Shown: positions 43,802 to 52,691, numbered from the stretch's first letter. The stretch is DNA of 64,000 nucleotides from Sphingorhabdus sp. Alg231-15 (GCF_900149705.1 NZ_LT703001.1:1612001-1676000), one strand, 5' to 3'. A program made the numbers and translations. Notes: generated from the letters alone by a model not told the origin.

Positions 43802-44815
43802 CTAATCTTCATGCGCCAGATCAGACGGCCCCAGATCACCCTGCCCAACTGTTGCGCTGGCCATTTCCATCATCTTGTCGATCGATTTGCGAGCCTGCAG
43901 CCGCAGTTTCTCGTCCATCTCGATGCGCGGCTCCAGATCGCGCAGCGCGACATAGAGTTTCTCCATCGTGTTGAGCGCCATATAGGGGCAGATATTGCAA
44001 TTGCAGTTGCCGTCAGCGCCGGGCGCGCCGATGAAATTCTTTTCCGGCACCGCTTTTTCCATCTGGTGGATGATATGCGGCTCGGTTGCGATGATGATCG
44101 TATCGCCTTCAAATTCCTTGGCATATTTCAGGATTGCGCTGGTCGAGCCGACCATATCCGCATGGTCCAATATATAGGCCGGACATTCGGGATGCGCGGC
44201 CACCGGCGCATCAGGATGCTGGGTTTGCAGCTTCAGCAGCTCGGTCTCGCTAAACGCCTCATGGACGATACAGACACCGGGCCACAGCAGCATGTCGCGT
44301 CCGGTCTTCTTGGCAATATAACCACCAAGATGTTTGTCCGGGCCAAAGATGATCTTCTGATCCTTTGGAATTTGCGAGAGAATATGTTCGGCAGACGAGC
44401 TCGTGACGATAATGTCGGACAGCGCCTTCACCTCGGCTGAGCAGTTAATATAGGTCAGTGCGATATGGTCGGGATGTTCGTCGCGAAACGCTTTGAACTT
44501 ATCCGGCGGACAACTGTCTTCGAGACTGCATCCCGCATCCATGTCGGGCAGCACTACAATCTTCTCTGGCGAAAGGATTTTCGCCGTTTCTGCCATGAAC
44601 TTCACGCCACAAAAGGCAATCACGTCGGCATCGGTTTCCGCCGCCTTGCGCGAGAGTTCGAGGCTGTCACCGACAAAATCGGCAATATCCTGTATCTCTG
44701 GTTTCTGGTAATAATGCGCCAGGATGATCGCGTTACGCTCTTTGCGCAGGCGATGAATTTCCTCGATCACATCCACTCCGGCCAAGCTGCCGCCAATTCC
44801 GCCACGTGCGTCCAT
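43802..44815 (-). CDS. nadA: Quinolinate synthase A
   Basis: 337 aa. AIILAHYYQKPEIQDIADFVGDS is the family start; the [4Fe-4S] ligands are in AFCGVKF, GCSLEDSCPPDKF and GNCNCNICPYM, with AHPECPAYILDHAD for substrate. It condenses iminoaspartate with DHAP to quinolinate. The L-aspartate oxidase partner (nadB) or an aspartate dehydrogenase is not in the window. AAAGGAA precedes the ATG. Confidence 0.96.
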   Translation of the reverse strand: MDARGGIGGSLAGVDVIEEIHRLRKERNAIILAHYYQKPEIQDIADFVGDSLELSRKAAETDADVIAFCGVKFMAETAKILSPEKIVVLPDMDAGCSLEDSCPPDKFKAFRDEHPDHIALTYINCSAEVKALSDIIVTSSSAEHILSQIPKDQKIIFGPDKHLGGYIAKKTGRDMLLWPGVCIVHEAFSETELLKLQTQHPDAPVAAHPECPAYILDHADMVGSTSAILKYAKEFEGDTIIIATEPHIIHQMEKAVPEKNFIGAPGADGNCNCNICPYMALNTMEKLYVALRDLEPRIEMDEKLRLQARKSIDKMMEMASATVGQGDLGPSDLAHED

Positions 44816-44869
44816 TGTCTTTTCCTTTAAGTAACTTACCGCCGCTATGCCACGAGGCAGCGGCGAAGA

Positions 44870-45958
44870 TCAATCATCGATGCGGAATTTCATGATCCGT
44901 GCTGTCACGGCTTGGTCCGCTTCCATTCCTCCAATGATATAGTGATCATTACCCGACTTTACGAGAGCGCGATGGTCCATGCTGGGTTCGGCCAATTTGC
45001 CCAGTTCTGTCCACTGATCCATCTTCAGATCATAGCCAAATATTCGATCCGTCGGGTTGGCAGGCATACCGTCATAGCCGATGCCATCATAGTTATACGG
45101 ATTGCCACCACCACCGGCAAACAGGATCAGGCCGCGATCATTGTCGCCCATGGCCGCCATTCGATATTGCGGTCCGCCGGGATGCGCATCGATCGCACGC
45201 CAGGTGATCTTTGTGGGATCGTCCGGGTCGATATCACCGCGCCAAGAAAAGGGGGCCGCGACAAATTTGCGCTTGCCATCGACCAGTCCGGCAACTGCGA
45301 CACCATCGGTGATAATCATGCTGTTATTTGCCAATCCGCCCGCATGACCAAATACCGGCTTGCCGGGAAATTCGGTCGCCATGCTCCAACTGTCAGATTG
45401 CGTGTCATAGAGCTGAACCAGACTGACATTGCCCTCATCATGCCAGCCGGAAACCAGATAGATATACCGCCCGCGATAGGGAAGTACCACCATATCATCG
45501 ACCGGCGTCGGCATATCGGCAAGGCGTTTATATTCCTGCGTCTGGGGATCAAAGGCAAAGACTTCAGGCGTGGATACTTCGTCACCATCCTCTGCCACGG
45601 TATAGCCGCCAAACAGATAGATTGTGTCTGCCACTGTCACCGCTGAACTGGCCAATCGGCCCTCATTTACAGGTACAGAGGCAATTTCTTCGCAATCCTT
45701 AATGCTGATAATACAGGCGAAAGCAGCATTGCTGGCATCCTTCCAGCTTTTACCCGATTTCAGACCATTGAAACTATACAGTGTCGGCCCATCAGGCCCC
45801 TCGGCCGCCGCCACTGCATTGTTGCTGATCGGGATAGGCAGTTCAAATTCGGCCGCCGATGAAAACGGTTGTGTTGCTCGTGGTTCGGAAGGCCCTTGCC
45901 CACAAGCGCTTACGATCAGAGCCATACACAAAACGGTGGCCTTTCTGCAAAAATTCAT
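44870..45958 (-). CDS. Kelch-repeat lipoprotein
   Basis: 362 aa from the ATG at 45958 (a GTG lies one codon before). Lipobox near ALIVSAC. Several Kelch-type blades are visible: TIYLFGGYTVAEDGDEVSTP, VFAFDPQTQEYKRLADMPTPVDD, YIYLVSGWHDEGNVS, FGYDLKMDQWTELGKLAEPSMDH. A beta-propeller on the outer face of a membrane is expected, binding a protein or glycan; no enzyme residues are evident. Overlaps the DUF4230 gene; nadA follows 54 bases on. Confidence 0.82.
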   Translation of the reverse strand: MNFCRKATVLCMALIVSACGQGPSEPRATQPFSSAAEFELPIPISNNAVAAAEGPDGPTLYSFNGLKSGKSWKDASNAAFACIISIKDCEEIASVPVNEGRLASSAVTVADTIYLFGGYTVAEDGDEVSTPEVFAFDPQTQEYKRLADMPTPVDDMVVLPYRGRYIYLVSGWHDEGNVSLVQLYDTQSDSWSMATEFPGKPVFGHAGGLANNSMIITDGVAVAGLVDGKRKFVAAPFSWRGDIDPDDPTKITWRAIDAHPGGPQYRMAAMGDNDRGLILFAGGGGNPYNYDGIGYDGMPANPTDRIFGYDLKMDQWTELGKLAEPSMDHRALVKSGNDHYIIGGMEADQAVTARIMKFRIDD

Positions 45959-46659
45959 CACTCCGTCCCCTGTTTATCTTTGTCTGCAAGCACGTCCCGG
46001 ATCGACCGGGATACATCCCAGCGATCTGTATTAGCCGCACCCCGCTCAAAATCAAAAAAGGCATCCACTTTTGCATCCAGTCCGGCAGCACGCAGTGGTA
46101 GCACGAAGCTGCTCTCCACCGCCCGCCGTGCGGCATCGCGCGCTAATCGCACCTGTAACGGATTTTCGGCTTGCTTGGCCAGTTCCGCCACACCCTTTTT
46201 GCGATTGGCCTGATCCAGCGTCTTTTCGGCATCGGTCAGCGCCATCAAAATTCCGCCATCATCATAGCTTTGGATGCGGTCAATCTGCACCTCTGGCCGC
46301 GCAATCTCAATCGGTGGCATTTCCACCGACAGGGTATTGGTCGTTTCATCCCAGCGGACGTTTTCGGCATCCAGCTTGGCCAGATCAACTTCATAGCGCA
46401 CCGATCCCGGCATGATCAGCGTCTTGCGGGCCGAAAGGCCCAAGCGGTTCACCGTGGTCGTGACCGTAGCATTATAGCTGGCCGAGAAAACCGTCAGCCG
46501 ATTCTGCTCGCGCAGACCGTCGAGACTCGCGCTAGCAATCGAAACCGGATCGGGCGTGAAGCCGGTTTCAAGCTTTGACAGCAGCAGCCATGACAAGGCG
46601 CCGAGGATCGCCAACACACCCGCCATGATCGCCAGAGGAATGGCGAAACGGCGATTCAC
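45958..46659 (-). CDS. DUF4230 domain protein, single-pass membrane
   Basis: 233 aa, GTG start overlapping the MBL stop (GTGA). N-terminal helix PLAIMAGVLAILGALSWLLL, then a DUF4230 domain (LTVFSASYNATVTTTVNRLG; GSVRYEVDLAKLDAENVRWD; LSVEMPPIEIARPEVQID). Most of the protein lies outside the cytoplasm. Function unknown. Part of the MBL-DUF4230-Kelch trio, which overlap end to end. Confidence 0.85.
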   Translation of the reverse strand: MNRRFAIPLAIMAGVLAILGALSWLLLSKLETGFTPDPVSIASASLDGLREQNRLTVFSASYNATVTTTVNRLGLSARKTLIMPGSVRYEVDLAKLDAENVRWDETTNTLSVEMPPIEIARPEVQIDRIQSYDDGGILMALTDAEKTLDQANRKKGVAELAKQAENPLQVRLARDAARRAVESSFVLPLRAAGLDAKVDAFFDFERGAANTDRWDVSRSIRDVLADKDKQGTE

Positions 46660-47534
46660 GGGGACATTTTCCAGATATCGTCGTCCACGGCAACCATCTT
46701 ACGATTCTGCAAGTCGATCAGATGCGCACGTACGGATTGACCAGCCGCGCCCTTTAATCGCGGATCAAGGCCCTTGTACATCTGTGTCACCATGTCGGGA
46801 ATCACCGATGGGCCGTCTTCAAGCAATTTGAGTATCTGACGCTCTCGCTGTTTACGGTGGCCCATCATGCCGCGCACCAGTTGTCGCGGTTTGTCGACCT
46901 TTTTGCCATGAGCCGGATAATAGACCTTGTCGTCGCGCTCATATATTTTTTGCAGGCTGGCCATATAGTCCGCCATATCGCCATCCGGTGGGACAATGAC
47001 GCTGGTCGACCAGGCCATGACATGATCACCGGTAAAAAGCGCGCCGGATTCCTGCACTGCGAGACAGAGATGATTGGATGTGTGTCCGGGCGTGGCTACC
47101 GCTTCCATGGTCCAGCCGTCACCAGAGAGGGTTTCTCCGTCCACCAGCACCCGGTCGGGAGAGTAGCTTTTGTCAAAACTCTCGTCAGCGCGCGGACCAT
47201 CATCAGCGAGGACCAGCGGTGCACAGCCGATGATCGCAGCACCCGTGCGCGCTGCCAAAGGAGCTGCCGCCGGACTGTGATCGCGGTGGGTATGGGTGCA
47301 CATAATCGCGCTGATCCTGGCATCGCCAACGGCTGCCATAATCGCATCAATATGATCATCAATCGCTGGACCTGGGTCAATCACCGCTCGGTCGCTTTTG
47401 TTCCCGACGACGTAAGTCTGTGTGCCGGTATAAGTATAAGGACTCGGATTGCCCGCAAGCACCCGTACGACCAGCGGTTCCAGCTGCTCAGCTAGACCGG
47501 TTGGAAATTTGCTCGGGTCAAAATCTGCATTCAT
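46656..47534 (-). CDS. Metallo-beta-lactamase-fold hydrolase (LACTB2/glyoxalase II-like)
   Basis: 292 aa from the ATG at 47534 (a TTG lies two codons up). Zinc motif THTHRDHS, then His in ATPGHTSNHLCL, Asp in LFTGDHVMAWSTS and His in YYPAHGKKVDKPRQLV. The C-terminal winged-helix-like part (RERQILKLLEDGPSV) is the LACTB2/RNase-like arrangement. No signal peptide, so cytoplasmic. Substrate could be a thioester or single-stranded RNA. First gene of the long minus-strand series ending at RNase T2. Confidence 0.9.
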   Translation of the reverse strand: MNADFDPSKFPTGLAEQLEPLVVRVLAGNPSPYTYTGTQTYVVGNKSDRAVIDPGPAIDDHIDAIMAAVGDARISAIMCTHTHRDHSPAAAPLAARTGAAIIGCAPLVLADDGPRADESFDKSYSPDRVLVDGETLSGDGWTMEAVATPGHTSNHLCLAVQESGALFTGDHVMAWSTSVIVPPDGDMADYMASLQKIYERDDKVYYPAHGKKVDKPRQLVRGMMGHRKQRERQILKLLEDGPSVIPDMVTQMYKGLDPRLKGAAGQSVRAHLIDLQNRKMVAVDDDIWKMSP

Positions 47535-47587
47535 GAACAAGATGTGGCATATTCAGGCCATAAAACAACCACCAATATCACTACAAA

Positions 47588-47622
47588 ATCGGGAGCGAAC
47601 CGCAAAAAGGTCCGCTCCCGAT
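47588..47622 (-). terminator. Rho-independent terminator of the blaI-blaR1-like operon
   Basis: ATCGGGAGCG (47588-47597) pairs with CGCTCCCGAT (47613-47622), with an inner ACC/GGT extension. On the minus strand it is followed by TTTTG. It sits between the M56 gene and the MBL hydrolase gene. Confidence 0.82.
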
Positions 47623-47648
47623 CTTGTGACGATAGGTTTTGAAAGGTT

Positions 47649-49808
47649 TCAGGTCATGGAAAGCTGAGCCTTGAGACTTTTGATATCGCGATCATATGCC
47701 TCAATTTTCAACTTTTGCTTGGCATCATCCTTGTTGCAAGCAGCGACCTTGGCGCGCGTTTTTTCCAGCTTTTTCAACGTCACTTGCAATGTAATTCTAT
47801 AATTTTTGTCCGTGCAGCCGACAACGCTAGCCCATGCTCGGTCATGCGTTGTGCCTTGTCCGGCGAAAGCGATCTTCTTGTTCATGGCAGAACAGTCAGC
47901 GTTTGAACGACTGGCGCTATGCGAACTTTTTGAACTGTGAGAGCGACTGGAACTATGCGAGCGACTGGAACTGCTCACAGCTGACCTGAAATTGGGTTTG
48001 AAAGCAATTTGGGTGACATCCCAAACCCTTGCGGCCACACTTTTTGCTTCGCGAGCCTCTTGCTCGGCTTCACGCAGCGCCTCCCGGGCTTCTCTTTCAG
48101 CTTCCCGAGCTTCTCTTGCCGCTTCGAGTTGTGCCTCGCGGACATCGCGCTGCGCTTCTCGCAGCGCGCGCTCAACCTCCCGCTTGGCTGCGCGCTTCTC
48201 GCGCGCTGCCTCTTTACTTTCCTGTCGCCACTCCCTTTGCCATTCCAGCTCTGCCTGTCTTAGCTCGCGTGCTGCTTCGGCAAGTTCGCGCCGCATTTCC
48301 TTATGGTCAGCCTTGGCTTCACGCGCGGCTTCTTCCGCCTCAAGACGTGATTCCTCGGCTTCCCTGACCATTTCCTTCACCTCTTTTTTGCTGAGGCGTT
48401 TATTGGTCCGAAGCACGATCGTGCGACCGTTATATTTAATCCGGTGAACATGTTCGTTTCCGCTGGCGCGCACTTTTGCCCAATCTTTTTCACCGTTGAG
48501 CATCGTGATCGTGGTTGTCCCATCAGATTTATCATGTGCCGTAAACTCAAAATCGTGAGGCGCAACCGGCGCTACCGGTGGCACGGGTGGAACTGGAGCG
48601 GCAGGCGCCCAGGACGTGTCTGATTTTTTCTTCGAAGTCTTTATTTTCCGAAGTTTTTTGGCAATTTCCTTGTCTTTCAGCTTCCGCTGTGACTGAAATT
48701 CAAAACTGCCATCGCTATTTTGAACGGTGTATTTATAGCCGCTCGAATTTTTTTCCGCGACAACAACGCCGTTACGCCCAACATCGACGCTGGTGCTTTT
48801 TGTGCGTATCTTCACATCTTCATTCTGGCGTCCCGCATCAACGGCAATATTTTCATCATTCGTCACCACACCATCGTCATGCGGATGCGCTTCGGCTTCC
48901 ACTGCATAAGTAACGGTCGCGGTCAGTGGCAGCGCCACAACGGTACTCGCTCCCACCATCAAGGCACCCATCCGTTTGCGAAAAGTGGATTTCTCTTTCT
49001 GGCCGAGCATTTTTAACCGGCTCTTGATCTTGTTTTTCTGGTTCAGCGGACTGGCTAGACCCAATTTATGTCCGGACACAGATTTCGCGATCGTCCGGCC
49101 ATATACCGCCCGCAGATTGCGTCCGGCCTTTTGCAAAATGCGTGCATCGCATGCTGTTTCCTGATCCTGACGAAAAGCGATCCAGGCATACCATGCTACC
49201 GGATTAAACCAGTGCAGGGAAAGGATCAGAAGACCGATAAAATTGGCAGCAAGATCACCGGACTCATGGTGAGCAATTTCATGCTTCAGCGCGAGTTCCC
49301 GCTCTCGCGGTGCATAGTCTCGAAAGAAATTTGTCGGAACAGCAATATATTTTTCAAAAAGTCCAAAGGCCAGCGGTCCACCAACCGCAGCGGTTTCAAG
49401 AATTTTAATCCGCCCATGGCGACCGACCAGCCGGCCGTCGGACACGATATCCTCGCGAAACTGAAAATAGGCAGCCAATTTGCTGATGAACAGCATGCCG
49501 GCTCCGCCGAGCCAGACGACCAAAGCTATCGTCATCCAATCAATCGACGCAAAAGCGCTGACGGCTGCTGTTTCAGCAGGAACAACCATTGCTATTTCAG
49601 AAAGCAAGGGCGTTGCCGTTGCCGCACTATCGACCGGCGGCGGTGCTTGCAACGTTAACGTCGGCATGAACAGTCTAGCGAGCGGTAGCGCCCACAGGAG
49701 ATAGGCAATATGTGCGCCAAAGAAATGGCTTACTGGTTTGCGAATTATCAGCACGAGTGCCATGAGCAACGTCATCGACACCATTGTGTCCATCATCCAG
49801 TCGGTCAT
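47649..49808 (-). CDS. BlaR1-like M56 metallopeptidase with long coiled-coil tail
   Basis: 719 aa. N-terminal membrane helices flank an M56 protease domain with HEIAHH (176-181) and a QDQETACD motif (about 214-221). A further helix (about 285-310) is followed by a charged, largely coiled-coil region (about 440-610: REAEESRLEAEEAAREAKAD and many similar turns) and a Ser/Arg-rich linker, then a short Cys-containing end. The penicillin-binding sensor of BlaR1 is absent. Coupled by ATGA to BlaI. Signal unknown; it may sense force, envelope or protein-binding status (inference). Confidence 0.88.
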   Translation of the reverse strand: MTDWMMDTMVSMTLLMALVLIIRKPVSHFFGAHIAYLLWALPLARLFMPTLTLQAPPPVDSAATATPLLSEIAMVVPAETAAVSAFASIDWMTIALVVWLGGAGMLFISKLAAYFQFREDIVSDGRLVGRHGRIKILETAAVGGPLAFGLFEKYIAVPTNFFRDYAPRERELALKHEIAHHESGDLAANFIGLLILSLHWFNPVAWYAWIAFRQDQETACDARILQKAGRNLRAVYGRTIAKSVSGHKLGLASPLNQKNKIKSRLKMLGQKEKSTFRKRMGALMVGASTVVALPLTATVTYAVEAEAHPHDDGVVTNDENIAVDAGRQNEDVKIRTKSTSVDVGRNGVVVAEKNSSGYKYTVQNSDGSFEFQSQRKLKDKEIAKKLRKIKTSKKKSDTSWAPAAPVPPVPPVAPVAPHDFEFTAHDKSDGTTTITMLNGEKDWAKVRASGNEHVHRIKYNGRTIVLRTNKRLSKKEVKEMVREAEESRLEAEEAAREAKADHKEMRRELAEAARELRQAELEWQREWRQESKEAAREKRAAKREVERALREAQRDVREAQLEAAREAREAEREAREALREAEQEAREAKSVAARVWDVTQIAFKPNFRSAVSSSSRSHSSSRSHSSKSSHSASRSNADCSAMNKKIAFAGQGTTHDRAWASVVGCTDKNYRITLQVTLKKLEKTRAKVAACNKDDAKQKLKIEAYDRDIKSLKAQLSMT

Positions 49809-50173
49809 CCCTTCAACTCCCTTAAAAGCTCTTCGATTTCCCTTATATCTTCATCGCTTAACTCATCTGCCTCCGCCAGATGTGCAACCAATGGGGTGAC
49901 CCTCCCTCCGAAAAGACGATCAACAAATTTCCGTGAAATGCTAGCCAGATAAGTATCGCGTTCAACCAGTGGAGAATATTGAAACCGGCGGCCATCGCGC
50001 TCTGCACCGATTACGGCTTTGGCAGCGAGGCGAGACAGCAGGGTCTTCACCGTTTGCAGCGACCAGCCTTTAGCGTCGGCGACCCGATCAGCCACTTCTG
50101 TAGCGGTGAGTGGCGCCTTTTGCCAAAGCACCTCCATAATCTCATGTTCGGCGTCACTGATACGTTCAACCAT
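49805..50173 (-). CDS. BlaI/MecI-family transcriptional repressor
   Basis: 122 aa from the ATG at 50173, with GGGAG 9 bases before it; the TTG at 50179 is also open. Winged helix ISDAEHEIMEVLWQKAPLTATEVAD and SLQTVKTLLSRLAAKAVIGAE, followed by the C-terminal dimerisation part. BlaI proteins are cleaved after their BlaR1 partner is activated. Two TACA-N2-TGTA operators lie just upstream and overlap the promoter, so this gene represses itself and the M56 gene. Confidence 0.94.
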   Translation of the reverse strand: MVERISDAEHEIMEVLWQKAPLTATEVADRVADAKGWSLQTVKTLLSRLAAKAVIGAERDGRRFQYSPLVERDTYLASISRKFVDRLFGGRVTPLVAHLAEADELSDEDIREIEELLRELKG

Positions 50174-50215
50174 AGCCAATTTCTCCCAAATTCAACCAGG
50201 CGAGAATTCTTAGTG

Positions 50216-50250
50216 ACTACAACTGTAGTTTCATCGACTACAAATGTAAA
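50216..50250 (-). promoter_or_regulatory. Tandem BlaI-type operators and promoter
   Basis: Operator 1 ACTACAACTGTAGT (50216-50229) and operator 2 ACTACAAATGTAAA (50237-50250) each hold the TACA-N2-TGTA core of Bla/Mec operators. Reading on the minus strand, a -35 TTTACA and a -10 TACAGT are 17 bases apart and lie in the two operators, so bound repressor would block polymerase. Confidence 0.88.
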
Positions 50251-50460
50251 TCCAGTATTTTACATATGCGACGAGTGGAGGGTCGTTCCGCCTGGCGAAA
50301 AAAGGAAAGATAGCGGGCACCATTGTCGAAAAAATTTACAATCACGAACAAGTTAACACAGTTGAAACCATGTAACTGTTTGAAAAATAAAGCATCGCAA
50401 AAACTGGCATATGCGGTGCATAGTAATGTGTGTTCCTATGTTTCACACCCATGAAACGCA

Positions 50461-50503
50461 AATGAGGGGGACAGCGTACTGGTCTCCGCCGTCCCCTCTC
50501 ATT
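50461..50503 (-). terminator. Hairpin, possible second terminator after grxD
   Basis: AATGAG-GGGGAC-GCG pairs with CGC-GTCCCC-CTCATT with one bulge and one mismatch. On the minus strand TTTGCGTTT follows. It may back up the terminator at 50536-50565, or be the 3' end of an unlisted small RNA. Confidence 0.5.
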
Positions 50504-50535
50504 AAAAATTTAAACAACCACTATACCCAAATAGA

Positions 50536-50565
50536 AACGGCCCGGATCTCCTAATCCGGGCCGTT
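50536..50565 (-). terminator. Rho-independent terminator of the grxD operon
   Basis: Perfect 12-bp stem: AACGGCCCGGAT (50536-50547) with ATCCGGGCCGTT (50554-50565) and a 6-nt loop. On the minus strand TTTCTATTT follows. It lies 52 bases after the grxD stop. Confidence 0.88.
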
Positions 50566-50617
50566 CTTGATTCCAGTGGTGAAAGTCGCCTCGTGGCGGC
50601 AATCTATCAGGCGTCGC

Positions 50618-50953
50618 CTAGCTTGCTGCTGGCGCGACCTTTTTCTCGGCCATCAGCTCACCCAGTTCACCGGCTTCATACATTTCCATCATGATGTCAC
50701 TACCGCCGACAAACTCGCCTTTGACATAAAGTTGCGGAATGGTTGGCCAGTCGGAAAATTCCTTGATTCCCTGGCGCACTTCCATGTCCTGCAGTACGTC
50801 CACAGATTCAAAACCGACACCAAGATGTTCAAGAATCGCAACGGCTTTGCTGGAAAAGCCGCATTGCGGGAACAAGGGTGTGCCCTTCATGAAAAGCACA
50901 ACGTCATTGGATGTGACCATCGTGTCAATTTTTGCATTTACTGCGTCGCTCAT
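50618..50953 (-). CDS. grxD: Monothiol glutaredoxin GrxD (Grx4)
   Basis: 111 aa from MSDAVNAKI at 50953, the ATG with best spacing to GGAG; earlier starts at 50959 and 50989 are also open. Active site PQCGFSSKAV (CGFS), GWPTIPQLY-type block (SDWPTIPQLYVKGEFVGG) for glutathione. It carries a [2Fe-2S] cluster with GSH and delivers it to partners, including BolA, whose gene is directly upstream in the same operon. Confidence 0.96.
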   Translation of the reverse strand: MSDAVNAKIDTMVTSNDVVLFMKGTPLFPQCGFSSKAVAILEHLGVGFESVDVLQDMEVRQGIKEFSDWPTIPQLYVKGEFVGGSDIMMEMYEAGELGELMAEKKVAPAAS

Positions 50954-50991
50954 CTTCATTCTCCTTTGCAAGTTCCGCTCCGAACTCACGT

Positions 50992-51225
50992 TTATTCTGG
51001 TACTCCAGTGGTCAGCTGCAACGCGTGCAGCTCTCCGCCCATTTTACCTTTTAAAGCCGCATAAACGGCCTGATGTTGTTTAACCCGGTTCATACCGGCA
51101 AATGCCGGGGCTATTACTTTGGCCGCATAATGGTCGCCGTCACCAGCCAAATCCTGAATCTCGACAACCGCATCCGGAAAGGCCTCCAGGATCATCGCTT
51201 TAATGTCATCACTCGCCATCGGCAT
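50992..51225 (-). CDS. BolA-family protein
   Basis: 77 aa. The KH-like BolA fold is seen in IKAMILEAFPDAVVEIQDLAG, the HYAAKVIAPAF segment, and FAGMNRVKQHQAVYAALKGK, including the conserved His that binds the Grx-BolA cluster. An ATG at 51219 is the alternative start. It stands between the zeta subunit gene and grxD; the BolA-Grx4 pair works in iron sensing or Fe-S trafficking. Confidence 0.93.
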   Translation of the reverse strand: MPMASDDIKAMILEAFPDAVVEIQDLAGDGDHYAAKVIAPAFAGMNRVKQHQAVYAALKGKMGGELHALQLTTGVPE

Positions 51226-51236
51226 TGCAGATCGTC

Positions 51237-51563
51237 CTACTCAGCTTCTTCAATAAACTGGCGGCGCGCTTCCACCATTTTGTCGGTCAGCACCGTACGG
51301 ATACCGGCATCGTCAATTTCAACGCCTGCCGAAGTCAGATCACCCAGCAGCTTGCGAATGACATCTTCGTCACCCGCTTCTTCAAAGTCCGCCTGTACAA
51401 CCGCTTTGGCATAGGCATCAGTTTCCTCTGCAGTCAGGCTCATTTTCTCCGCAGCCCACTCACCGAGAAGCCGGTTTCGCCGGGCTGTGATCTTGAATTG
51501 CATTTCCTCATCGCGCGCGAATTTCGTTTCAAATGCTTTTTCACGATCTTCAAAACCGGCCAT
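51237..51563 (-). CDS. ATPase inhibitor subunit zeta (DUF1476)
   Basis: 108 aa, all-helical. FEDREKAFETKFARDEEMQF is the inhibitory N-terminal helix that enters the F1 head in alphaproteobacteria; the remainder (RRNRLLGEWAAEKMSL, ADFEEAGDEDVIRKLLGDL) is the four-helix core. It blocks ATP hydrolysis by F1Fo-ATPase. AGGGAA precedes the ATG. bolA and grxD follow closely, a linkage I know in this class (recall). Confidence 0.94.
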   Translation of the reverse strand: MAGFEDREKAFETKFARDEEMQFKITARRNRLLGEWAAEKMSLTAEETDAYAKAVVQADFEEAGDEDVIRKLLGDLTSAGVEIDDAGIRTVLTDKMVEARRQFIEEAE

Positions 51564-51652
51564 AATTTTCCCTAACTAGCGTTTGTCCATCACTGGATGA
51601 TGTTGAATAGAAATAGGCATTGGCCGCATTGGCGACAAGAGGCCTGTGTTGA

Positions 51653-52654
51653 TCAGTCTGCAACTTTCACAACAAGCTTACCAATAGCGCCGCGATCTGC
51701 CATTTTCTGGATCGCTTTTCCGGCATCGGCAAAGTCGAAAACTTCTGAAACGCGCGGCTGGATCATGCCTTGCCCCCACAGCTTGAACAGCCGGTTGATA
51801 TGGGACCGGTTGCCTGCTGGATCGCGCATTGCATAAGCGCCCCAGAATACACCGCAAACATCACAGGATTTGAGCAGAGTGAGGTTCAGTGGCAATTTGG
51901 CGATGCCCGCAGGGAAACCAACAACAAGAAAACGACCTTCCCACGCGATAGATCGAACAGCGGGCTCGCTATAGTCACCGCCAACCGCATCATAAATGAC
52001 ATCCGCGCCATTCGGGCCGACGGCTGCTTTGAACTGTGCGGCCAGAGCTTTCGACTGATCCTTGTCAAAAGGAGCGCGGCCATAGACTACCGTTTCGTCG
52101 GCACCAGCAGCTTTTGCAAATTCGGCTTTTTCTTCGGACGAAACAGCAGCAACGACGCGTGCGCCAAAGGCTTTGCCCAGCTCAACCGCAGCGATGCCGA
52201 CCCCGCCAGATGCACCAAGCACCAAAAGCGTGTCGCCTTCCTTGATATGGCCGCGATCAACCAAGGCATGAATGGATGTTCCATAGGTCAGGATAAGCGC
52301 GGAGGCATCTTCAAAGCTGACCGTATCGGGGATTTTAAACACGCTGTTATGATCAACAGCAACTTGCTCCACGAGACCACCATGGCCAGTGGTCGAGGCG
52401 ACACGATCACCGACCTTCAAGCCAGTTACGCCTTCGCCAATTTCCGCGATGACACCTGACACTTCACCACCGGGCGCAAAAGGCCGGGGTGGCTTGAATT
52501 GATACATGTCCTGAATGATGAGCACATCGGGATAGTTGATCGAACATGCCTTCACATCAATGACCACCTGACCCTTGCCAGCTGCCGGACTTTCAACCTC
52601 GAGCATCTCAAGACTATCTGGACCACCGACTTTCGTGGACATTAGTGCTTTCAT
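51653..52654 (-). CDS. NADPH:quinone oxidoreductase-like MDR enzyme
   Basis: 333 aa, zinc-free branch of the MDR superfamily. VIDVKACSINYPDVLIIQD (GroES-like part), PFAPGGEVSGVIAEIGEGV, LVLGASGGVGIAAVELGKA (AxGGVG NADPH motif), then GADVIYDAVGGDY. GAGGA precedes the ATG. Reduction of quinones or acryloyl-CoA-like enones is expected; substrate unknown. An 88-base gap separates it from the zeta gene, leaving room for a promoter. Confidence 0.92.
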   Translation of the reverse strand: MKALMSTKVGGPDSLEMLEVESPAAGKGQVVIDVKACSINYPDVLIIQDMYQFKPPRPFAPGGEVSGVIAEIGEGVTGLKVGDRVASTTGHGGLVEQVAVDHNSVFKIPDTVSFEDASALILTYGTSIHALVDRGHIKEGDTLLVLGASGGVGIAAVELGKAFGARVVAAVSSEEKAEFAKAAGADETVVYGRAPFDKDQSKALAAQFKAAVGPNGADVIYDAVGGDYSEPAVRSIAWEGRFLVVGFPAGIAKLPLNLTLLKSCDVCGVFWGAYAMRDPAGNRSHINRLFKLWGQGMIQPRVSEVFDFADAGKAIQKMADRGAIGKLVVKVAD

Positions 52655-52691
52655 TATTTCTTCCTCTTCCCTTAATAATTCTCGAGCGCGT

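Larger units (their letters stand above)
50251..50617. other. Intergenic region with no protein gene
   Basis: About 370 bases between the BlaI operators and grxD. I see no open frame worth calling. It holds two hairpins, listed separately. The middle (about 50270-50460) is AT-rich with GTTAACACAG and AAACTGG-type elements and could carry a small RNA, but I cannot support one. Confidence 0.5.

Noticed and set aside
44912-45646. 244-residue plus-strand frame
   Set aside because: Lies antisense to the Kelch lipoprotein and reads as His/Ile-rich junk.
48029-48447. Plus-strand frames rich in Ser/Arg/Ala over the M56 gene
   Set aside because: They mirror the repeated charged codons of the coiled-coil region on the other strand.
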